Part shown: positions 5,511-12,782 of the stretch, in pieces
Numbering within the stretch: the first letter of the stretch is position 1
Layout of the letters: each line of letters opens with the position of its first letter
Origin: Candidatus Parvarchaeota archaeon
GTDB lineage: Archaea > Micrarchaeota > Micrarchaeia > Anstonellales > VGKX01
NCBI GenBank assembly: GCA_016866895.1
Contig: VGKX01000007.1
Location: 1 to 17,219 of the forward strand
DNA: 17,219 bases
Direction of reading: 5' to 3'
Program-made: the position numbers and the translations under genes
The notes under the pieces: generated by a model
Databases searched by the model: none
The model's input: only the letters and a program-made list of their open reading frames with translations
Told to the model about the DNA's origin: nothing

Positions 5511-7511
5511 ATGTCATACCAGCTTTGTGCAGACTACAAGCCGACAGGCGACCAGCCGCAGGCGATTGAAAAACTTATCAACGCCATCAATTCGCATGGT
5601 GGGGCTGGCATCAGGCAAACTCTTCTTGGAGTTACAGGTTCTGGAAAGACCTATACGATTGCAAATGTCATTGCAAAAACAGGCAAATCTGCGCTTATCA
5701 TATCCCACAACAAGACTCTTGCAGCCCAGCTCTATTCGGAATTTTGCAATTATTTCCCAAAAAACAGAGTCGGCTATTTTGTCTCGTATTATGACTACTA
5801 CCAACCGGAGTCGTACATTCCTCAAACAGACACTTACATAGAGAAAACCGCGCAGGTGAACGAGAAAATAGAGCAGATGCGCCTGGCCGCAACAGCAAAC
5901 CTGATGTCAGGGGAGCCTTGCATAACAATAGCAACAGTATCGTGCATCTACGGCATCGGCTCGCCAAAGGAGTGGCGGGACATGTCAGCAGACTTGAGCA
6001 TCGGCCAGAGAATAACTAAGCAGCAGCTTATCAAAAAAATCCTTGACATCCAATACCAGAGAAATGACATTTCCCTAACTCCGGGCACGTTTCGCTCCAA
6101 AGGCGACATTGTTGAAGTCGCGCTTGGCTACTCGGGTGACATAATACGAATCTCATTTGAAGATGACACGATTGAAAAAATATCGGTTCTTGACCCCCTC
6201 ACATTCGAGAAGCTTCGCACCATTGGGCACATCACAATTTTCCCGGCACGCCACTACGTAATCCCGGATTCTGAAAAGCAAAGGGCTCTTAGGCAAATCA
6301 GGCAGGAACTTGAGGAAACCCTGCCGTCCCTTGGGCCCCTTGAGGCGGAAAGGCTTGCAAAACGGACAAAGTATGACCTTGAGATGATAGAGCAGCTTGG
6401 CTACTGCAACGGCATAGAAAACTACTCGCGCCACTTTGACAACCGAACGGCCGGGCAGCCGCCATATTGCCTTCTTGACTTTTTGCCGCAGGATGCGCTA
6501 ATTGTCATTGACGAATCGCATGTCACAATTCCACAGCTCCATGGGATGTACAAGGGCGACTATTCAAGGAAAAAGGCCCTTATTGAAAACGGCTTTAGGC
6601 TGCCATCAGCCTTTGACAACCGCCCTCTCAAATGGGAGGAGGCTGAAAACTATTTCAAGAAAAACGTGATATTTGTTTCAGCGACACCTGATGACTACGA
6701 AAAGTCGGCAAGCGCGCAGGTTGTGGAGCAGCTTGTGCGGCCCACGGGCCTTCTTGACCCAATCATCTCGGTCCGGCAGGTTGAGGGCCAAATCGCGGAT
6801 TTGCTAAACGAGGTGAAAACGAGGGCTGTAAAAAACGAGCGGGTGCTTGTGACAACCCTGACAAAGCGCATGGCAGAAGACCTGACTGATTTTATCGCAC
6901 AAAAAGGTGTACGGGTCCGCTATCTGCACTCCGAAGTTGAGAACCTGCAGCGAACAGAGCTGATACGCCAGTTGCGCCTTGGGGAGTTTGACTGCCTTGT
7001 AGGAATAAACCTGCTTCGCGAAGGGCTAGACATACCTGAGGTTTCACTTGTCGCAATCCTGGATGCCGACAAGGAAGGATTTTTAAGAAACTCCACAAGT
7101 CTTATACAGACAATGGGGCGGGCTGCAAGAAATGCAAACGGCACTGTAATCATGTATGCCGGGCAAATGACAGGTGGCATGAAGCAGGCGATAGAGGAGA
7201 CAAACAGGCGACGGGCTGTGCAAGAGGCATTCAACAAGGAGCACGGAATCACGCCTCGCACTATAATAAAAGCAATCGCTAAATCGCAAGTAAGGCTTGG
7301 CGAAGGCAAGCACATGGCGACAAGCCAGCTTAGTGAAATGGCAATTAATGTTGAGGCTGAAATGAAGCGGGCAAGTGAGGAGCTGGACTTTGAGCGGGCA
7401 ATTGAGCTTCGCGACCGCTTGGCTGAGATAACCAGGGTTTTGTCGGAAAAAGGCAGCATGGCGCTTAAAACCAAGGGCAAAAAGAAACAGCGCGAATTCG
7501 GCGGCGAGTAA
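5511..7511 (+). CDS. uvrB: Excinuclease ABC subunit B (UvrB)
   Basis: UvrB is the central helicase-like subunit of bacterial-type nucleotide excision repair. It takes damaged DNA from UvrA, checks the lesion using ATP, and recruits UvrC. This copy has 666 residues, the normal length. It shows YKPTGDQPQAI (9-19), Walker A GVTGSGKT (40-47), the beta-hairpin region SYYDYYQPESYIP (from 92) that clamps one DNA strand, the helicase motif II variant DESH (334-337), VSATP, the C-terminal helicase motifs (VGINLLREGLDIPE, QTMGRAARN), and a C-terminal UVR domain at about 614-648 (ASEELDFERAIELRDRL) that contacts UvrC. No key residue is missing. Most archaea lack this system, and those that have it are thought to have gained it from bacteria. 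Here uvrB is separated from uvrA by four unrelated genes. Confidence 0.97.
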   Translation: MSYQLCADYKPTGDQPQAIEKLINAINSHGGAGIRQTLLGVTGSGKTYTIANVIAKTGKSALIISHNKTLAAQLYSEFCNYFPKNRVGYFVSYYDYYQPESYIPQTDTYIEKTAQVNEKIEQMRLAATANLMSGEPCITIATVSCIYGIGSPKEWRDMSADLSIGQRITKQQLIKKILDIQYQRNDISLTPGTFRSKGDIVEVALGYSGDIIRISFEDDTIEKISVLDPLTFEKLRTIGHITIFPARHYVIPDSEKQRALRQIRQELEETLPSLGPLEAERLAKRTKYDLEMIEQLGYCNGIENYSRHFDNRTAGQPPYCLLDFLPQDALIVIDESHVTIPQLHGMYKGDYSRKKALIENGFRLPSAFDNRPLKWEEAENYFKKNVIFVSATPDDYEKSASAQVVEQLVRPTGLLDPIISVRQVEGQIADLLNEVKTRAVKNERVLVTTLTKRMAEDLTDFIAQKGVRVRYLHSEVENLQRTELIRQLRLGEFDCLVGINLLREGLDIPEVSLVAILDADKEGFLRNSTSLIQTMGRAARNANGTVIMYAGQMTGGMKQAIEETNRRRAVQEAFNKEHGITPRTIIKAIAKSQVRLGEGKHMATSQLSEMAINVEAEMKRASEELDFERAIELRDRLAEITRVLSEKGSMALKTKGKKKQREFGGE

Positions 7512-7542
7512 AGGCTAAGAAAAGGCGCGCTTCGCAAAGAAA

Positions 7543-7548
7543 TTTAAG
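7543..7548 (+). promoter_or_regulatory. TATA-like box giving a leaderless start at 7571
   Basis: TTTAAG within AAATTTAAGCC is centred about 26 bp before ATG 7571 and no ribosome site lies between. This supports a leaderless mRNA beginning at 7571 and a transcription unit separate from uvrB. Confidence 0.5.
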
Positions 7549-7570
7549 CCTGCGATGCGCCACTTACCTC

Positions 7571-9049
7571 ATGGGGACAAGCCGAAGGCAAAAAGAGCCC
7601 AAAATGCGCACCAACCCGTTCACGGAGCTTGAGACTGCGCCACCAGACCATGCAGCTGTTTCACTTTATGGGCAAAAACCAATAAAAAGAATAAATGACA
7701 TAAGCGACGCCTTTTCAGGCTTTGATGCAAAACAAAAGAAAATCGCCCAAAGCGCACTCAAGGCGCTGCTTTTAGACAATCAAAGCCCTGGTACCCCAAT
7801 TCTGGTTGACCTTGAAAAAAGCATTTTGGACAACGAATTGCTCTCATTATTTGAGAAAATAGCCAATCTCCCAGACAAGAAAGCATCCTCTTCGGTCATG
7901 GGGCATATCAATGCCATGGGTTCCGGGTTTTTGATTGCGGCAAAAGCGGCTTATGAAATGCTTGGGGAAATAGCCGGAACAAGCGGTGTGGAAAAACCAA
8001 ATTTTGAGCAATACGCATCGCTTCTTGCAAACGGCGATTTTGCGAGCTTGATCATGCGCACTATCAAACCAGGGCTCAAGCCAGCTGAAGTTGAAGCAGA
8101 TGCGCTTCCATCACTTTTGGCATTCGTCGCAAGAAATATCAACAATCAAAAAGCAATAGCCCAAGCCTCAAGGCTTTCTGGGAAATTTGATGCAAACCAG
8201 CTTGCGGCTTTTTTCTCCATATTCATGTCCGATACCATAAAATCGTGCAAATCCGATTCTGAAAAAATAAGCATGGCAAAGGCAATGGCTTTGCAATTTG
8301 AAAAGCTTGGCATCACAAACTTTGAGAGATACGGTGAAAAAGTGCTTGAGAGCGCGTATCTCACGGCAACTGACGCTGCATTTTCAAAAGGCAAAAAGGT
8401 GGCTTTTGTGGGGCTTGCAAAGGACGACCCCTGGGGCTCGTTTGCAGACGATATCAAGACCTATGAATCCTTGCTTGGCAAGGGCTATTGCATTGCTCTT
8501 TGCGAGGCTGGGACCGATGTTGAGCTTGCGGCAAGATTTCTGGAAAATGGTGTGCTGGATTCTAATCATTCAGTCCTTGGCTTGAGGACTTACGACCTTG
8601 TTGTTCTTGGCGGGCATGGCGATTCAAGTGAGATGTGGCTTGGCTCTGGGAACATAAAAATCAAGGACGAGATGGCAAAAATGCCAAAGTACGCATCTGC
8701 TTTCACAACCCAGACACCTGTGGCACTTAGCCTTGAGGATGCAGGCGCCTCACATCTTTTCACCAGGGGCGCATGGTCAAAAAAGATTTCAAAAAATGCA
8801 TCGGTTGTCATCATGTGCTGCAGCTCTGGCAGTCTAGAGGGCGAAAAGAAAGCGGGGTTTTCAAACACGCAGCAGATGTTTGGCTGGCTAATGTCCCCTG
8901 CCGATGGAAGCAAGCGAATCAAGTTTTTCGCTCCATACGAGGCATCGGGTCTTGAGCGTCTTGTTTATGGCGACAATGGCAACGTCGAATACGCCACTTA
9001 TTTTACAAGCAGGACAAGCATACTTGTATCAGGGCGCAAAAAGGGCTAG
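7571..9049 (+). CDS. Predicted clan CD (caspase/CHAT-like) cysteine peptidase with helical N-terminal domain
   Basis: The protein has 492 residues, with no signal peptide or membrane helix, so it is cytoplasmic. Residues about 45-265 are nearly all helical, with a repeat-like rhythm and no recognised family. From about 275 an alpha/beta domain begins: strand KKVAFVGLA, an acidic loop and helix (KDDPWGSFADDIKTYESLL), GKGYCIALCEAGTDVE, strand YDLVVLGGHGD with His349-Gly350-Asp351, then strand SVVIMCCSSGSLEG with Cys416-Cys417. Clan CD peptidases (caspases, gingipain, C11, CHAT) place their catalytic His in a hydrophobic-strand-HG motif and the Cys after the next strand, often as A-C-x-S/T-G. 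That fits Cys417 with Ser418-Ser419-Gly420. The fold, dyad and order agree, but the exact family is not recognised and activity is inferred. ATG 7571 suits a leaderless transcript; ATG 7604 is an alternative. It begins 59 bp after uvrB. The substrate is unknown; an inactive relative is possible. Confidence 0.6.
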   Translation: MGTSRRQKEPKMRTNPFTELETAPPDHAAVSLYGQKPIKRINDISDAFSGFDAKQKKIAQSALKALLLDNQSPGTPILVDLEKSILDNELLSLFEKIANLPDKKASSSVMGHINAMGSGFLIAAKAAYEMLGEIAGTSGVEKPNFEQYASLLANGDFASLIMRTIKPGLKPAEVEADALPSLLAFVARNINNQKAIAQASRLSGKFDANQLAAFFSIFMSDTIKSCKSDSEKISMAKAMALQFEKLGITNFERYGEKVLESAYLTATDAAFSKGKKVAFVGLAKDDPWGSFADDIKTYESLLGKGYCIALCEAGTDVELAARFLENGVLDSNHSVLGLRTYDLVVLGGHGDSSEMWLGSGNIKIKDEMAKMPKYASAFTTQTPVALSLEDAGASHLFTRGAWSKKISKNASVVIMCCSSGSLEGEKKAGFSNTQQMFGWLMSPADGSKRIKFFAPYEASGLERLVYGDNGNVEYATYFTSRTSILVSGRKKG

Positions 9050-9126
9050 CCTTTGCAGGCATGCCCCAAATTTGCAATCACTTGCCCTCCCCCGCTGTTC
9101 CATGGAGCCGTACAAATCAGCAAGGG

Positions 9127-9134
9127 ATTTAAAT
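9127..9134 (+). promoter_or_regulatory. TATA box giving a leaderless start at 9155
   Basis: ATTTAAAT is centred about 25 bp before ATG 9155. The upstream in-frame start at 9053 would place this box inside the coding region and put 34 odd residues before the signal peptide, so the box decides in favour of 9155. Confidence 0.6.
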
Positions 9135-9154
9135 CCAAAAACCCCAACAACTCC

Positions 9155-10006
9155 ATGCAAAAATCATATGCCGCCAAAGGGCATTTACTCGCGCTTTGTT
9201 CATTTATCTTGCTTTTTGCCCTGCTGCTTATTGCCCTGTCGGGATGCACAACGCCGCAACCGCCGCCAGCTCAAAACGCAAGCCTGCAATACTTTGAAAT
9301 CGTGCTTGAAAAAAGTGCCTGCCCAAACAGCGGCTGTTTTACTGAATATCTTTTCACCTCAAGCGGTCAAATCCTAAAAAAACAGTATGACTTGCCAAAC
9401 TACCAGGGAACGCCAGCATTGGAGATAAGGCAGGCAGGCGAGAAGGCGACAAAGGAAATATTTGGCAAGGCATCAAGCTTTGCCACAATTGGCGGCGGCA
9501 CTCCTGACAAAACATCCAACAAAAACAAGTTCTTTTATTTTGATGGCAGGCAAACGCACAAATTCAGCGATGGCGATGCAGTCACAAGTCAATTCCTTGA
9601 AATGTTTGATGCTGCAAGCCAGGCTTTCAATTCATCATCCCCAAGCGAGGATTTTTTCATCCACCAGTATTACCAGCCAATAGGGCTTGAGACAAAAGAT
9701 TTCCATTTTTTTTCTGACGGCACCGTGATTGTGAGCATTTATGGGGCAGAAAGCGGCAGAGTCGAATCCAGCTCAATGTTCGCCCTTGAAGAGCCTGAAC
9801 TCTCAACACTCAAGCAGAAAGCGCAAGCTGCCGTTGATTCTGCTTTTGTCATTGGCGGCGACTGTGCTTCAAGCCTTAAGCTTGTTTACGGCTTTATTGA
9901 GATAAGAAAAAGCGGCAATTACCTTGATGGCTACACTTGCGGGGAAGGATACTCGGGCACAGACAAGCTTTTCAAGCACATAATTGAAAAGTATGGCAGT
10001 GACTAG
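9155..10006 (+). CDS. Lipoprotein of unknown family
   Basis: The protein has 283 residues from ATG 9155; the frame extends up to 9053. The signal peptide has a basic start (MQKSYAAKGH), a hydrophobic core at 11-28 and a lipobox IALSG-Cys31, followed by a Pro-rich linker (TTPQPPPAQ). The mature part therefore sits outside the membrane on a lipid anchor. It is beta-rich and seems to contain repeated units of the form strand - SG/DG turn - strand (LFTSSGQILKKQYD, FHFFSDGTVIVSIYG, GFIEIRKSGNYLDGYTCGEG). Four cysteines in the mature part (two in SACPNSGC, then GDC and YTC) may form disulfides. It opens a three-gene cluster: the next gene starts 2 bp after its stop. No family or function is recognised. 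Confidence 0.8.
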   Translation: MQKSYAAKGHLLALCSFILLFALLLIALSGCTTPQPPPAQNASLQYFEIVLEKSACPNSGCFTEYLFTSSGQILKKQYDLPNYQGTPALEIRQAGEKATKEIFGKASSFATIGGGTPDKTSNKNKFFYFDGRQTHKFSDGDAVTSQFLEMFDAASQAFNSSSPSEDFFIHQYYQPIGLETKDFHFFSDGTVIVSIYGAESGRVESSSMFALEEPELSTLKQKAQAAVDSAFVIGGDCASSLKLVYGFIEIRKSGNYLDGYTCGEGYSGTDKLFKHIIEKYGSD

Positions 10007-10008
10007 CC

Positions 10009-11028
10009 ATGAAAAAAAAGCACTCCAATAACAAGACGTATCATGCACAAGACAGGCACCCTTATTTCACTTTTTTTCTCCTGCTTGCGGTTTGCCTTGT
10101 CCAGCTATCCAATTCGGTTGTAATCCTGCCGCCGGTTGTGTATTTTGCCTCGCTTTCATTGGCGGGCTTTTTGGCAAACTCGCTAATCGCACTTGCAGGC
10201 ATTGCCGCTGTTTTTGGGGCTGCAAACTGGCGGCTTTTTGGAAAACCCTTCCCAACCGTCCTGTCAAGCCTTTTGGGTTTTGGCTCAACGGTTTTTCTTG
10301 GCATTCTCTCCATGCTTCTTTGCGCATTTCTGCTTGCTCCAAGGAACATGTCTCAAATTGCCGTTGCCTCGGTTTTTGCGGCATCTCTTTCCTTTGTGCT
10401 GCTTTTCCTCAAGGATTACCGTGCAATCAAGGCTGGAGGAAACGAATCAATCAAAAGCCTAATCCCCATTGCTGCACCCTCCATCCTATTTGCGCTCGTC
10501 TTTGTCCCGATTGCAGTCTTTTCAATTGAATATAATAAAATTGAAACCCAGCCCCAAGCGCCATTAGACGCACTTGAGCGGCAAGGCGATTCTTCCGCTC
10601 TTGGAATCAAAAAAATGCAAAAGGAGGCTGGCGCAATGCCGTCATTTGCGGAGCAGGAAAAGACAACTCCAGAAGAAAATGCACAAGCGGCTGAAGCTGA
10701 TGCTTCACAAACTGCGCAAGTGCCAAAGCAGCCCGCAACAATTTCAGTCTGGCTTTTGCCGCAATCAGAAATGCCCTGCATTGTTGAGGCTGGGGGAGTT
10801 GCGCGTGAGTTTGAGCCTAAAAAGGAGTGCGTTTTGGAGCCAAGCGCTTTCTCTCAGGCGACCTATTGCCCTATTCTTTACGAAGTTCCAAGCGCCTGCT
10901 CCTCAAATTTAACAATCAGGGCAGGGGGCTCGTGCAGCCAGGAAATTATGCTAGAGTGCAAGGATTCTGTTTTGCAGCTTTCTGAAGCAAGCCTGCAATA
11001 CCAGCAGCAAAACAGGCAAAAGAACTAA
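10009..11028 (+). CDS. Multi-pass membrane protein with Cys-rich C-terminal domain, unknown
   Basis: The protein has 339 residues. The N-terminal half holds about five hydrophobic segments (near 19-39, 43-72, 83-110, 116-135 and 151-173). Next comes a low-complexity acidic and Gln/Ala-rich linker (about 178-240, with repeated EE, QA and AEA). The C-terminal domain (about 245-325) has six cysteines, spaced as in PCIV, KKEC, TYC, SAC, GSC and LEC, which suggests disulfides and an extracytoplasmic location. It starts 2 bp after the lipoprotein gene and 15 bp before the phosphohistidine-domain gene, so the three are probably one transcript. It is not recognised as any known family. Confidence 0.8.
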   Translation: MKKKHSNNKTYHAQDRHPYFTFFLLLAVCLVQLSNSVVILPPVVYFASLSLAGFLANSLIALAGIAAVFGAANWRLFGKPFPTVLSSLLGFGSTVFLGILSMLLCAFLLAPRNMSQIAVASVFAASLSFVLLFLKDYRAIKAGGNESIKSLIPIAAPSILFALVFVPIAVFSIEYNKIETQPQAPLDALERQGDSSALGIKKMQKEAGAMPSFAEQEKTTPEENAQAAEADASQTAQVPKQPATISVWLLPQSEMPCIVEAGGVAREFEPKKECVLEPSAFSQATYCPILYEVPSACSSNLTIRAGGSCSQEIMLECKDSVLQLSEASLQYQQQNRQKN

Positions 11029-11043
11029 CCAAATCTGATAATT

Positions 11044-12633
11044 ATGGATGGCAAATTTGCAGATATCTTCGGCTTTGACAAAGTGCAGGCCATCAAGGCG
11101 ACTTTAGGCTTTCCTGAAAACCTTCTTGTGTTTGGCATGTCAGAAAACTCCGACCTAGTCTCCTGCCCAACACAAGCCACTGCAGATTTTTTCAGGCATG
11201 TTTTTACACCTGCCGGCCCTTACTGGCAGGCCTATGAAAGGTTCGGATTTGGCACAAGGCCGCCTGTGCCATATCTCCATTTTTTTGCTGGCAGAATGTA
11301 TTTTTTGAAAAATTTGGAACAGAGGAACATTTTTGGCGCAGGCATCGGGAAGAAATACGAAAAAGTGAATAGTGGAAAAAGAGGAGGCACAAATACGGCA
11401 TCCGCTGAAGGCAACCGGGGTGGGAATTGCGAAAAGTTTGAGCTTCGCACCTCTTTTTCTCCAGAGTCGCTTCTCATGATTCTCTCTTCCCCGTTTGACT
11501 TTTGCAGGCTTGCGGCATCGACTGCCTTGCTTGCCCTAAATACGCCACTTGTGCTTGCTGATTTTGAAAAGCACGCTTGCGAATCCAGGGCTTTTTTAAA
11601 GCAAAACGTCAATAAAAAGGAGTTTGACCTTTCAATATTCGACTCAAGCATTGCTGGCGCTCTTGCCTCACTTTCCTTTTCTTTTTTTGCCACGCTTTCA
11701 TATTCTTTCAACCTAAAGCTCCCAAGTTCCCCTACATGGGAAAAGTGCGAGGCTGAAGAACTCTCAAACATGCTTGAAAAAGACGGCATGCCTAAGCTTG
11801 GAAACTCACAAAACTTCAATTTAGTGCAAAAGCCTCCGGATATCCCGTTTGAAATTATCGGCAGGTTTGGTTTCCACTCACAAAATATTTACGAGCTGTC
11901 CGAGGCAAGAATTGCCGAAAAACCTCCTGCCATGCAGGAAATTTCCTTGCCTGCGGTCCCTAAAAACCCGCACTGGCGCCTGCGTGAAAATGCCAAATTC
12001 TGCCTTGCGCGGCATTTTCTTGTGTCTCGAAGGCAGCTGCTTGCGCTTGGCAGGCAAAGCGGGCTTGATGAGTTGATTTTTCATCTGACTTTTGATGAAA
12101 TCAGGCGGCTTGCTTGCGGGGAAAGGCAAAACGAGCTAAAAGAAACGGCTGCAAAAAGAAAGGCCGGGCACGATTATCTACGTAGCCTTGGAGCCAGCGC
12201 CTTGCCTTCGCAATTTGCATACGATGCCAGGAAAGGCTCATGGATTGGCGACTTTGCTTATGATTTTTCAACTGATGCCAATAATCATAATTCAACTGGA
12301 CGGGGCAGCGGCAATACATTGGCCGGTGTCAGCGTTGGAGGAGGAGGGACTTGCCAAGGCGTGTGCGTATTTGTCTGCAAAAAGGAGGATTATGCAAAGG
12401 ATGTGTCTGGCAAAATAATAGCCAGTGACAGCTTTTCACCAGACCTTACCCTTCTTTACAAAAAGGCAATCGGGGTTGTTTCAAAAACCGGCGGAAAGCT
12501 TGCGCACAGCGCAATAATCGCCCGCGAGATGAACTTGCCGTGCATTGTGCAGGTTCGGAATTTCGACAGGCTGGCTGAAGGCATGAAACTAAGGCTGGAG
12601 GGCAAGACAGGAATTGTTGAAATTATCGGATGA
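11044..12633 (+). CDS. PEP-utilising-enzyme-like protein: swivel phosphohistidine domain without ATP-grasp
   Basis: The protein has 529 residues. The C-terminal part (about 425-529) is a clear PEP-utiliser mobile domain, as in PEP synthase, pyruvate phosphate dikinase and rifampicin phosphotransferase. It has a degenerate G-x-x-x-x-x-G start (GVSVGGGGTCQGVCVFV), then KIIASDSFSPDLTLL, and the key GVVSKTGGKLAHSAIIAREM with the phospho-acceptor His488. The order TGG-x-x-x-H-S-A-[IA]-I-x-A-R-E is intact. The first part (about 20-330), including YLHFFAGRMYFLKNLEQRN, resembles the helical central region of rifampicin-phosphotransferase-like proteins. The usual N-terminal ATP-grasp (nucleotide-binding) domain is missing and there is no upstream gene for it. 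It may use a partner encoded elsewhere or act as a phospho-carrier. The region around 106-128 is Gly/Lys/Asn-rich and looks like a loop insertion. It is the last gene of the three-gene cluster. Confidence 0.7.
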   Translation: MDGKFADIFGFDKVQAIKATLGFPENLLVFGMSENSDLVSCPTQATADFFRHVFTPAGPYWQAYERFGFGTRPPVPYLHFFAGRMYFLKNLEQRNIFGAGIGKKYEKVNSGKRGGTNTASAEGNRGGNCEKFELRTSFSPESLLMILSSPFDFCRLAASTALLALNTPLVLADFEKHACESRAFLKQNVNKKEFDLSIFDSSIAGALASLSFSFFATLSYSFNLKLPSSPTWEKCEAEELSNMLEKDGMPKLGNSQNFNLVQKPPDIPFEIIGRFGFHSQNIYELSEARIAEKPPAMQEISLPAVPKNPHWRLRENAKFCLARHFLVSRRQLLALGRQSGLDELIFHLTFDEIRRLACGERQNELKETAAKRKAGHDYLRSLGASALPSQFAYDARKGSWIGDFAYDFSTDANNHNSTGRGSGNTLAGVSVGGGGTCQGVCVFVCKKEDYAKDVSGKIIASDSFSPDLTLLYKKAIGVVSKTGGKLAHSAIIAREMNLPCIVQVRNFDRLAEGMKLRLEGKTGIVEIIG

Positions 12634-12688
12634 TTACGGCTTCTTTCACAGGAAACTCCCCCCCTACCCGCCTTTTAAGCGCAATTGG

Positions 12689-12694
12689 TATAAA
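12689..12694 (+). promoter_or_regulatory. TATA box of the uvrA-uvrC operon
   Basis: TATAAA in the 149-bp gap after the phosphohistidine-domain gene. Transcription would begin near 12716, leaving a leader of about 65 nt. A second AT box, CTTTTAAGC, lies at about 12672-12680. No clear LexA-type palindrome was seen. Confidence 0.45.
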
Positions 12695-12771
12695 CCCTTT
12701 AGCCATAAGAATTAGCCTTTCAATTCAGTCATCATCTAGTCGTCATTTTCCAAACTTTTCATTTAGCATTT

Positions 12772-12776
12772 GAGGT
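12772..12776 (+). promoter_or_regulatory. Ribosome binding site of uvrA
   Basis: GAGGT lies 6 bp before ATG 12783 and fixes that start, which also agrees with the usual UvrA N-terminus just before the IIIRGAREHNLKN motif. Confidence 0.65.
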
Positions 12777-12782
12777 TTTTCC

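Noticed and set aside
6920..7537. 205-codon open frame on the minus strand opposite the 3' end of uvrB
   Set aside because: Ser/Arg/Leu-rich shadow of the well-conserved UvrB C-terminal helicase and UVR regions; no motif of its own.
12634..12782. LexA-like or other palindromic SOS operator before uvrA
   Set aside because: No convincing inverted repeat was seen; only AT boxes and a ribosome site.
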